A stretch of DNA of 64,000 bases from Fallopia convolvulus. Taxonomy: Eukaryota; Streptophyta; Magnoliopsida; Caryophyllales; Polygonaceae. The position numbers and the translations under genes are program-made. A model generated the notes under the pieces. That model was not told where the DNA came from and did not search any database. It worked only from the letters and a program-made list of their open reading frames with translations. Shown here piece by piece: positions 54,728 to 64,000 of the stretch. Numbering within the stretch: position 1 is the stretch's first letter; every line of letters starts with the position of its first letter. The DNA lies in NCBI GenBank assembly GCA_964016875.1, contig OZ024719.1, forward strand, positions 26,851,877-26,915,876, read 5' to 3'.

Positions 54728-56131
54728 TGAGTCCGGTTCAGATATGAATGGGCGCCCAGGTGCGAAATAAGAAAGAACAAGAGCCGTTGGATGAATAAAA
54801 ATCAAAGACGCTGATCATTTTACTTAAAAGGGGGGGGGGGGGAACGGTTCGGGCGAATTATTGGCGCATTATTCATGTATTAAAAAAAACAGAAATAGGA
54901 CGCATGCCTAAATTGTTCATCAATATTGTGGATTTGTTCATCAACACTATGATTTTGTTCATCAAAACTGTGATTTTGTCATAAATAAACTATTGCTTGT
55001 GCATCAAAAATCTATTGTTTGTACATAAGAAAAGAACAAATGTGTATCAAAATTGTCATGCAATATGTTCATCCACATTGTAATTTTGTTCATAAAAAAC
55101 GAAAATATTTGATAATTGGTTTTGGCATATTTTTTCATCGGTTTGTGCATATTTGTTCATTAGTAACATAAATTTGTTCATTGGTTTATGCATATTTGTT
55201 CATTGCCTTTTTCATATAATTGTTCATTGCTAGATGCATATTTGTTCACTAGTAACCTCAGTTTGTTCATTGCTATATGCTAATTTGTTCATTAATAACA
55301 TCAATTTGTTCATAGCTAAATAAGGCACAAGCACTCCTTTTCGATTTGTTGCTATCTCGTTCTCTTATCATACACCATATTATTATAAAGTCATATTCTT
55401 TATCTATTATCCTTTGCATTCAAGTTTCTACATCAAACTTATCTTATTTTGGTACTATATTGAACATTTCATTCGTACTGACAAGTTAGCCTTAAAGCAC
55501 TTCAATGGACAAAAAGGTTAGATCAATGAACAAAAAAGGTTATATCAATGAACAAATAGGCTATATTAATGAACAAACATTGGCATACCAATGAACAAAA
55601 AAGAGTTTATCAAAGAACAAATAATTGTATACCAATGAACAAATAATGGTATATCAATGAACAAACAAGGTTATATCAATAAACAAATATTGGTATATCA
55701 AAACTAATTATATGTGCATTAAAAACTAGATAATATTGTATTCATACACATAAATAAGGTTAAAAAGTAAAACTAAAAATTAAAAAAGTTCAAAATCGAT
55801 GAACAATGTTATCAAAAACTCGATGCTCAATGAGTTAGTATTGATGAACAAATGGTGAATATTGATGAACAAATCGCTATTTCTGATGAAAAAACTGGAC
55901 GCGTCTCATAAAAACGTATTTTTCGAAAAATACGTGAATAATACGGGAAAAATTCGTCCGTGTCGTATTTTATTGAAAAATACGCGAATAATATGGGAAA
56001 AATTCCCTCGTGCCGTATATTATCCTTTTTAATGAATGTTTAATCAGAGACGTTGATTTTTTGGAGTGGACGAGCGAGATTTATTCTTAATTCTCACCTG
56101 GGTGCCCATTCGCACACGACTCTTTCTCATG
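54728..56131. mobile_element. Foldback Mutator-like element, family FB1, copy 3
   Basis: The left TGAGTCCGGTTCAGATATG with GAATGGGCGCC, and the right GGGTGCCCATTCGCACACG, are inverted. A perfect 9-bp duplication ATGGTAGAT lies at 54719-54727 and 56132-56140. Arms of TTTGTTCAT (left) and ATGAACAAA (right) units. The centre (55317-55500) is shared with copy 2. A G13 run (54830-54842) interrupts the left terminal region, where copies 1 and 2 have GGGGAAAAAA. Confidence 0.88.
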
Positions 56132-56140
56132 ATGGTAGAT

Positions 56141-57030
56141 CTCAACTATAATATCAAGCACATACTTACACTAAAGAAAGAATAATTTGCCTCTACTTTG
56201 CAATATCTCAATGGTCAAGAAGTAGTTTAATTAGAGAATCAAGGTCTTTCATATAAGAGCATAATTATAGATACCCCTAAAAATGAATACCGATGAAGGA
56301 TATGTTGCCTTATATTATGAGACTGTCAACACAAATTTGAAAAGAGAGCAATAAATTTTACCCTAAGAATTAAAACGCCCCCTCGAGGGGTCGGAGAGTG
56401 TCACCTCTCCTTCCTACCAAAAAAAAAATTTAACCTAAGAATGAGAGCGGAAATCAAACTTGAAAACCCATTCCTTAGAGCTAGACTAGCTCGTAGAGAT
56501 TTACACACAACCGAAAAATTTGTCAAGAGATGCACTAGAAGAATTATGTGGAGAATTCATATAGACCTCCTCATCAAGGTCACCATGCGAATATATTTAT
56601 GAACATGCATTTGGTGTGATTCCCAATCCTTGATGGCGACAACACCAAGAAACATCCTAATGGGAACCATTTATTTATGAGAGAAAAAGTTTTATTGTAG
56701 TTAAGGCATTTAACTTGATTGAAAGTATAAAATTATGTAGGGCAAATTAATTTTTGTAGACAAATTTAAATGTGGTCCAAAAGGGGAATCTAATATGTTT
56801 GAGATAGTTGATGTGTCATGAAAAACAACTATTGCCTTAGAAACAAAATCCCTTAGATAAGGTGCGGACGGATCATAAAGAGATGTTCTGTCCCCCAAAG
56901 GTAGGACAACTCTCCTCAATTATGTGCACTTTAGAAAAGAGGAGATGGAATCGATCGGAACAAAAAACAAAAAAAAGAGGTGGGTTTGCAAATTTCAGAA
57001 AGAAGAAAGGAGACAGCATTGTTAGATGTA
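56141..57030. other. Intergenic, no gene recognised
   Basis: Contains a small palindrome CGCCCCCTCGAGGGG near 56380. Otherwise AT-rich, with no supported frame. Confidence 0.4.
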
Positions 57031-57035
57031 TTCTG

Positions 57036-57547
57036 AAGAGTAGTGAAGAGATCCTTTTAATAGCGGAAAACTGGAGTCGGTTTCAACGTCGCCTCAAATC
57101 TCTCCACTACTCCACCAGCCTAAAAATCAGTTAAACGGAAATAGATTTTAATTTTTGAAAAACAAATATGGGATTAAACCCCCACATTTCGAAAAATCTC
57201 ACCATAAGTTGAAGAATTAGTCAAAACATGAAACTGTGGAAGAGTAGTTGAATTGACTAATCTACAACCCAATTGGTCCTTTTATCCGCAAAAAATAGCA
57301 AATCCATAAAAGGATGACCACAACACATCGTGCACGTGTCACAAAGCTGAGTTGAGCCGGACGGGGCGACAACGGCGACGTGCGTGCGTGGGAGACTCCT
57401 TCTCCTCTAAAGCCTTTAGGAGCTCTAGAGTGGAGACTCCTTATAAGCTACACAAAATTGCCTACTTGGTTTCAATGTGGAAAGGAATCACATGCATGCC
57501 TACTGCAACTTTAAAACTTTGCTTTTTTAAATGGATTTATTCCAACA
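57036..57547 (-). repeat. Candidate 3' LTR of a decayed copia element
   Basis: Similar over most of its length to 63236-63655 in the same orientation: GAGATCCTTTTAATAG, CCTCAAATCTCTCCA, CTCCTTCTCCT, AAGCCTTTAGGAGCTCTA. On the minus strand it begins TGTTGGAATAAATCC and is preceded by ATGGGGGGA, a purine tract. It is diverged, so old. Lower boundary uncertain. Confidence 0.65.
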
Positions 57548-57559
57548 TCCCCCCATAAA

Positions 57560-59610
57560 AGCAAAGTAGTAATATATTTTGAGTTTTGTAGACTCAGTGC
57601 TTAAGCGTTGATATCTTTTGATTTGAACCAACACCTTAGTGAAGATGAGAATATCTACATATAAACGGGATGAACTATGTCTTAAACTCCTTGTCATATA
57701 GATAACGTAACTCACGGACACACGCACCTTGTCTTACGTTCAGTGATCCTGTGTATGATTTCACCTCATCAATCTTAGGATGCTTAAGGGTACCTCTAAA
57801 GAACTTCTCAAGTCTTAATTCAAAGATGATGCCCTAATGTATTCATGTAGGTGATTTTATCAAATCTGTCTTATACAAACCACCTTGATTAGGGATATGA
57901 AGTCCCTTATTCTATGAATTCATCAAGAATAAATTATGTTTAACCTCTCAATCTTTATTTTACTTTCTACAAGATTAAGAAAGTTCAAATTTCATTTGGG
58001 TCTTAGGACCATTCCCCTCGATGATTCCATGACCATATTCCTATTCAAACCTTTTTTAAAGGATCTACGAGGTTCCTTTCTGACCTTATGTATTCCATGG
58101 TGAGTGATCCATTTGAAATTAAATGTCTCACAACCTCATGCCTTATGCAAATATGCATTTTCTTTCCATTATAGGCACTACTTTTAGCAACGCTAATCAA
58201 TTGCTGTGTGAGTCACAATGCAGATAAATTCGAGGTTTCAACCTTACCAACAATGGAGCATCCTCCATCAAGTTTCGGAACTATTCATCTTCTTGCCATG
58301 CCAAGTCAAGAGCTAAAACTCTAATTCCATAGAAGATTGTTCTATAATAGTTTGCTTTGCAAAATTCCATGATGTAATTGCACATATAAAGTACACATAT
58401 AACCACTAGTAGAGTTCATTTCATCATTATAAGATACCCAGTTAGCATCAGAATAGCCCTTTAGAACATTTGGGAAGCTAACATAATATAAGTCCTATTC
58501 CATAGTGCCTCTCAAATATTCCAATAATCTTTTAAGAGCATTCTAGTGATCTTGACATGGCTTATGGTTATAATCACTTTGACACCCAAAATCACATTAA
58601 CTGAGTCTTTCATTTTATATTTTGATGACAAGAAATCTTTAGTTTCTTTAATAACATACATGTGTGTTCTAATAATAAGCATGTCATCCACATAAAGGCA
58701 TACTATCACACATTTTCATGAAACATTTTTCAATACACACAAGAATCAAAACCATTCACTACAAATCCAAAGTTGACAATAGTTTTATGTTATTTCTCAT
58801 ATTATTGTTTTGGAGCTTGTTTCAAGCCATATAAATATTTCTTGAGCTTACACACTTTATGCTCATCTAAATCACCATTCAAGAAAGACGTTGTCTTTAT
58901 ATCCTACGAGAAAATCATGAGCATATGCTAAAGCAAGTAATGCACGAATGGTGGCCATTTTAGTTACATGTAAGTGAGTAAGTGTCAAAATAATCAATTC
59001 CATATTTCCGAGTGAGACCTTTTATCATAAATTTTTCCTTAAACTTGTCAATGGTTCCATCAGTTTTTCGCAAAAACAGTTTGAAATTGATAGTCTTACT
59101 AACTTTAGCCAAGTCTGCAATTTCCCAAGTGTTGATTGACATAATAGACCCCAATTCATTATCTTTCTAAAAAACTAGCATCAATAGAACTCATTGCCTC
59201 TTATTATGCTTTAGGATAATATTCAATCATATGAATGCATACATGCAAGATATTCATCTATCTTGTGTATGTCTTTTGGTTTTATTGAGAAAGTTGTCAC
59301 AAAATTAGGTTCAAAGATAATTTCAACTCTACGTCTTTTATTCTTCTTAGGTTGAAGATATACAACAATTTGTTGTGGTAAAGAAGACACTTTACTAGAT
59401 ATAAGTGCAAAAAAAATTAGAAATATCATGGATTTTTAATGGAAATACATGCTCAAAAAGTTCAGCATCATGATATTCACATATCAATCATTTAAGTACA
59501 TGAATCTGTAAGCATAGCTAATATCAACATAGCCAATGAACACACAATAAAAGGTTCTAGGACCTATAGTCTCACAGTTTAAAAGTAGGAAAAGAAACTT
59601 TAGCTAAGCA
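57560..59610 (-). pseudogene. Degenerate Ty1/copia pol
   Basis: From high to low on the minus strand: integrase C-terminal/linker text (ETIGPRTFYCVFIGY; KNKRRRVEIIFEPNFVT; 59590-59223), RVT_2 entry (NTWEIADLAKVSKTINFK, TDGTIDKFKEKFMIKGL, GIDYFDTYS; 59154-58960), AYAHDFLVGYKDNVFLE, and the active-site block IVCLYVDDMLIIRTHMYVIK (58709-58512), followed by broken RNase H text (GYSDANW-like near 58440). Many stops. The downstream purine tract and LTR-like repeat at 57036-57547 belong to it. Confidence 0.75.
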
Positions 59611-59615
59611 TCCCC

Positions 59616-60690
59616 CTAAAAACTAGCCCATCCACCGCGCACGGGGGAAGGAGGCCGTCGTGGCTCGGCCTGCTGAACTCTCATCACTTCTAGTTCATGG
59701 CAGGACTTCCTGAAGTCGCTCCTTGCTTCATCATCTTCATGCTTGTAAGATGCCGAGATCATTTCAATGACTTCAAATTGCTTCTGTCTCGGCTCTTTCC
59801 CGTTTTCATGTTTATCTTTTTTGATGAACTCATGCAAATACCAGTTTTGAACCAGGCTTTCAAGGAACTTCATAAATGACTCGCACTCTTCAGTCATATG
59901 TCCCCGAATTGTGAGGTACATGCAATACTTCCTGCTACGGGGTTCGTCTTCATGACACTCTCCCGTAGGAGGACAATGAAAGAAGCTCTCATGCTTAATG
60001 CGAGGTAAGATCCTATAGATTGGCACACTGAATGTGGTGTAAACCGCTCTAGTTTGACCTTTTCTCTTAAAACTTTCAGAAGGGAGGTGCATCTTATGGG
60101 GAGGAGAGGACGACCTTCCTCTTACTTTGCAATTAGCCTCCTCTAACCGCACATACTGATGAACACACTCTTGGAGCTCAGGTATTGTAGAAGGAAGACG
60201 AAGGGTCAACTCTTCTCTTAGCTTGCTCTCAATTAAGATCGCCCTTTTAAAGGCAGTAATAGTGGTCTTGTCATCACATCCCTCAATTTCTACATAACAC
60301 TCCATGAAACGATTCGAAAAGCGACACAAGCTTTCACCTCTTTCTTGTCTGAGGACAAAGAGTGTGTCAAGAGATGCAGCATCTTGGCTATTGGCTATGT
60401 AACGCTTCACAAACTTAGTGGCCAACTGATCCTAAGACTGAATTGATCAAGGTTTCAGGCTTTGGAACCACTTCAATGGACCTTTAGAGAGACTACTCGG
60501 AAACATCTTGCACATGATAGCCTCCTCAAACACCCACAACGCCATCTTATGAGAGTAAGAGGCTATATGGATTACGGGATATGAATACCCATCATAAAGA
60601 GTGAAAGACGGGGAGAAAACTTTGAGGGAGGCCGGGCTTGTTGAATGTCTAAGTGGAATGGCATCGATGTCACAATAGCCAACTTATGCT
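59616..60690 (-). pseudogene. Gypsy gag (Retrotrans_gag type), disrupted
   Basis: 60690-60430 reads MPFS..IQQARLP, SFTLYDGYSYPVIHIASYSH, MALWVFEEAIMCKMFPSSLS and GPLKWFQSLKPGSIQS, then a TAG. From 60425 the frame is open for 269 codons: ATKFVKRYIANSQDAASLDT, LRQERGESLCRFSNRFMECY, then a C-terminal Cys/His-containing stretch (KYCMYLTIRGHMTEECESF) of zinc-knuckle-like spacing. This is the capsid protein of a plant gypsy element. The stop at 60434 and the upstream frame changes disable it. Confidence 0.75.
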
Positions 60691-60795
60691 CTACTTGTTC
60701 TTGAGCTGATTGCAAGGTACCACCTTGTGCTTTTAAAAGATCAAGCAACCTCCTTTGAGTGCGCTTAAGAGCCCGGGCCTTACCTTCAAGCCTTT

Positions 60796-61862
60796 CTATG
60801 CTGACGCTCTGACGCTAACTACGTCATCTCTTCTTCTTTTGCCCCGGTCATGCCTAGGCTCAGGATTTTCAGAAGGGTCATAGCGATCTTCACGCTCACG
60901 CAAAAAATTGCGTCGATCGCTAGACCCACGATCGCGGTTCGACCGGATGCGGTCGCGGCCACTGTCGTCGCGGTCCCTTCTGTCGCAGTCGCGGCTTCGT
61001 CCGTGGTGATCGCCGTGGTTTTCAGGCTCGCTCGAGTCGTCCGAGGGGGGTTCGTAGCCCAAGACCTGTTACACGGGGGCGACTCATGATGGCGGTCCCT
61101 TCGCCAACTCCTTGGCTCTCTACAGTCGCTATCATAATCAACATGCATCTCGTTTGATTCGTCAGAATTGATTGATTGAGGACCACGACATTTATCGTCG
61201 AATTAAATAACACTAGCAAGCCGTCGAGTAGTCCTTAAAATTTTTGACTCATCAATAGGGCGCTTGCCTTGAACATTGTCTAAGGAATACTTAAGCCTGG
61301 CAATTTCTTTTAAGGCGTGTTCCAAACGGGATTCAACCTCTACACACCTAGTTTGGTACTTCTCATCCTCTCTTAGAGTAGTAGCCAAAGCATGGGTGAT
61401 CTCGTCTTCTTCTTCATCTCCAGCAGTGATAGATGCCCCATTCCCGCTGTTTGGAGCGGATGACAAAGTAATGCGATTGTCACCTCTAATGGGATTGGAC
61501 CCGGCACGACTGGATTGGCCTTGCTCTAGACGAGGTCTAACCAAATTAGGGTTTGGCTCGCAAATAGAAAGAGCAGGCTCGGAAATACGCAGCCCGTGGT
61601 CGCAGTTCAGAACCGCAACCACGGTTTGACAAGCCGCGATTGCGGTTCTATTCGGCGCTTGCAATCGCTTGGATCGATTCACTGCGCTCTTGAATCCTTC
61701 GATTGTTCTTGTTTTCAACAACGTGCATTGTTGACTCCTATGCTTGATCAAATTTAGTAAATTCAGACCGTGAAGTACCATGACTGACGATTCCGTCGCT
61801 CGACTTAGGCCCCGAACGTTATGTGCGATGAACAACCGTATCTGCGAGAGGGGACGGGTCAC
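60796..61862 (-). pseudogene. Gypsy gag N-terminal/leader frames
   Basis: 61862-61203 and 61148-60796 hold low-complexity, charged frames: EEEDEITHALATTLREDEKY, EVESRLEHALKEIARLKYSL (coiled-coil-like), and an Arg/Asp-rich tract (DCDRRDRDDSGRDRIRSNRD). These are typical of the region ahead of the capsid domain in large plant gypsy elements. The frames do not join. Confidence 0.5.
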
Positions 61863-62206
61863 GGTTCAAGTCGTTTCCGGGTACAAAGATCTGATCTTCC
61901 GAGCGAAAATCGGAATTAGACTGATCAACTTGCATTAAGGTTTGATTTTCCGAGCAATTTTCGAAAATCACACCCTCGCTCGCCAATCCGCGGTCGCGGT
62001 GTACAGTTCTGCGGTTGCGGTATACAATGTCGCGATCACGGTCTATAGTGCCACGATTACGGCTCTGTTCGCTGAGGGCACCGCATTCGTTTTTGCTTCG
62101 CGACGGTGCCCCAGTGTCTCCAAAGACGACTTCTTGAATTTCAAGGATCTATTCCAACAACATAATTGCATGGATCGAGTAATCTTTCCCACAGACGACG
62201 CCAATT

Positions 62207-63235
62207 GTTAGTGTACAAAAAATAATTGATTACTCCTTCCTCTTCCGCTCTTGACTATTTCCTTCAACCCATTACATGCAAAACAATGGACACATGGGGC
62301 GGGGACCACCTAGTCCACATCCGATGCCTAAGTCAAAAGAGCAGTCTGTCAAATTGAACATCGAGCTACAACTATAAAGCAAGAAATCCAGTGAGTATAG
62401 ATATTCCTGAACCGTCGAGGTAAGAGAATATTAGCATGTTCAAGTTCTCAATATGCGCCGATATGCAACATGTGGATTTCCTTACACAACGAATGTGTAT
62501 TTATAATGGAAGAAGGAGATTAGGTGGGCCGAAAATTATACATATCCTAGGGCCAGTCATCTGCCTTGGAACCCAAGCTAGGAATATTCCTCCCCTTCTC
62601 CAACTTTAATTCTATCTTATTTGAAAGATAAAATCTCCCATTAAGTTGCATAACCACCATATTTAATATAATAGGAAAATAAATAAAAATAATAATGAAT
62701 ACGTAATATTTAAGAAATACCTTTATATTGATAACGAAAATAATTATGTTAGCTATGTTTATTTTACCCGCTCACATCATATATGGCCATCAATTGATTT
62801 CATCTACATTGGTCTAGATTGATTTTTATCTATAGTGTAGGGAATTCAAATCGGGTTGAGATTGTTTAGACTTGAAGAAGGCTTGTAATAAAAGTTTTTT
62901 TTTTGATTTACAATGTAGAGAATTTAAATTATAGAATTCACAAAAAATTTGTTGGGTTGATTCAATCCGATTGATTAAATATTATGGAAGACATAAAGAG
63001 CAAGCAAGAAAGTTAGAATAATGGAGAGAAAAGTGCAAGAATAAAGTAGTCAGATTATATTTCATTCCATGTGGGAATGAGATTTCATACCTTAGGTAAG
63101 TGAGTGGTATGAGAAACCCATACTTATTGGGTTTGAAATATGGGTTTGAAAATAAAAAATCATTGTACAAAACATTAAGTATCGGGTTTCATTCCCGAAT
63201 CCGATACCTCATTCCCCATACCTAGTAACCAAACA
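62207..63235. other. Gypsy LTR sequence followed by intergenic/MITE-like DNA
   Basis: 62206 onward (TGTTAGTGTAC on plus) is probably LTR, extent unknown. 63170-63235 ends GTAACCAAACACCCCTA, the style of a MITE terminus, but no matching left end was found. Confidence 0.4.
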
Positions 63236-63655
63236 CCCCTAAAGAGATCCTTTTAATAGAAGAAAATTGGAGTTAGTTTCAAGGCTCCCTCAAATCTCTC
63301 CATTATTCCAACAGCCTAAAAATCAGTCAAAACATAATAAGATTACTTTTTGAAAACGAATCTAGGTATGTTCCCGTGTTTACGAAAATCTCGCCATTAG
63401 TTAAAGAATCAGTCAAAACCTAAAAATGTGGAAGAGTTAATGAATTGACTAATCTGCAACCTAGTTGACCCTTTTATTCGCAAAAAATTTACAAACCCGT
63501 AAAAAGATGACCCCACCGTACATGTGTGGTGGGGGACTCCTTCTCCTATTAAGCCTTTAGGAGCTCTATAGTTGTGACTCCTTATATACTACAAGACATC
63601 ATATGCCTTTTTATAACTTTAAGACTTTCATGTTTTAATTGGATTTAATCTAACA
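63236..63655 (-). repeat. Candidate 5' LTR of the decayed copia element
   Basis: Partner of 57036-57547; the matching end on plus is GGATTTAATCTAACA. The internal edge is disturbed by the MITE-like sequence, so no primer-binding site was seen. Confidence 0.6.
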
Positions 63656-64000
63656 ATAATTACCCAATACCACAAGACAAGTCTTATATCATTCAATGCT
63701 CCCATCAAAATTATACTTCACCTTACATTAGGACTAAATTATGTACTTTAGGGACATGCCTATTTTAGCCAATGTAGTTACTTTAAGTTATATCTAAGAC
63801 AATTTTTTTTCTAATCCTAATTTTCAATCTCTTAATCCATTTGTGTCCTCTCTCTTACCCCCCCCCCCCCCCCCCATTCATGTGAAAACACAAACCAAGT
63901 ATCCTACAAGGCAGGGCCGTCCAATGGTTTTCGAAGGCCTTGTGCAAAACATTGATGAGGGTTTAAAGTCAATTAAACGTAAATTTAATTATTCATTTTT
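63656..64000. other. Intergenic, with homopolymer run
   Basis: C18 at 63858-63875. GGCAGGGCCGTCC at 63912 looks like the start of a MITE-type element running off the window. No gene. Confidence 0.35.

Larger units (their letters stand above)
59616..62205 (-). mobile_element. Ty3/gypsy fragment (gag plus leader) inserted in copia remnants
   Basis: On the minus strand, an LTR end (ACTAACA, 62206) is followed at once by ATTGGCGTCGTCTGTGGG, the familiar junction just inside plant gypsy 5' LTRs, then a leader/N-terminal gag region and the gag core down to 59616. Copia pol resumes at 59610. Pol of the gypsy element is absent, so the insertion is truncated or rearranged. The far end of its LTR was not located. 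Confidence 0.65.

Noticed and set aside
59616..60425. 269-codon frame as a host gene
   Set aside because: The sequence is gypsy capsid with upstream in-register continuation broken by a stop, next to an LTR junction.
61942..62211. Plus-strand frame rich in AVAVYS-type repeats
   Set aside because: Antisense shadow of CGGTTGCGGT-type repeats in the gypsy leader.
1..64000. tRNA, rRNA or organellar insertions
   Set aside because: No cloverleaf, rRNA core or organelle-gene sequence was noticed on reading; short insertions could be missed without a scan.

Overview
This is nuclear DNA of a flowering plant, most likely a eudicot. The evidence is spliced genes with GT/AG introns, plant-type cytosolic Cu/Zn superoxide dismutases, a GPI-anchored arabinogalactan protein, a SHAQKYF-class MYB fragment, AT-rich intergenic DNA and a dense, nested population of plant transposons. 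I cannot name the species from sequence alone.

Host genes are few. (1) A multi-exon tandem-BRCT protein lies on the minus strand at about 4.56-9.67 kb. A candidate truncated gene starts divergently from it at 10.13 kb. (2) A two-exon short-chain dehydrogenase/reductase lies on the plus strand at 18.27-20.0 kb, followed by a broken MYB fragment. (3) Two Cu/Zn superoxide dismutase genes lie on the minus strand at 25.54-26.74 and 37.05-39.2 kb. They share identical intron positions and internal exon lengths, so they are diverged local duplicates now separated by transposons. Only the second carries a leader intron whose removal assembles a miR398-like target site. (4) An AGP26-like classical arabinogalactan protein lies on the plus strand at 40.13-40.57 kb.

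Most of the rest is mobile DNA. The standout is a family of three long foldback elements (10701-12039, 28542-30120, 54728-56131). They have related termini, 9-bp target duplications typical of Mutator-like elements, and arms made of tandem copies of a TTTGTTCATC motif in opposite orientations. One copy sits inside the 5' LTR of a small LTR element (28521-31129), and the intact 3' LTR serves as the empty site that proves the duplication. A second long-TIR family with 9-bp duplications is at 12720-13765.

Other elements with resolved boundaries are a full-length copia retrotransposon (41018-47699; 374-bp LTRs differing at four sites; intact pol; gag broken by one nonsense codon; a short antisense membrane-type ORF in its leader), an older fragment of the same family (about 33.6-35.6 kb) carrying a Harbinger-type MITE, a hAT-type MITE (32653-33198), and a CACTA element (48840-53554) apparently nested in a Helitron (48021-54419). 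A gypsy fragment (59.6-62.2 kb) lies inside copia remnants (57-63.66 kb). Decayed LINE and copia pieces fill 0.7-3.2 and 14.6-17.4 kb.

The history that can be read is one of layered insertion: local duplication of the SOD gene, then insertion of LTR elements, then insertion of MULE, Harbinger, hAT and CACTA elements into those. All calls come from reading the sequence; no database search was run.
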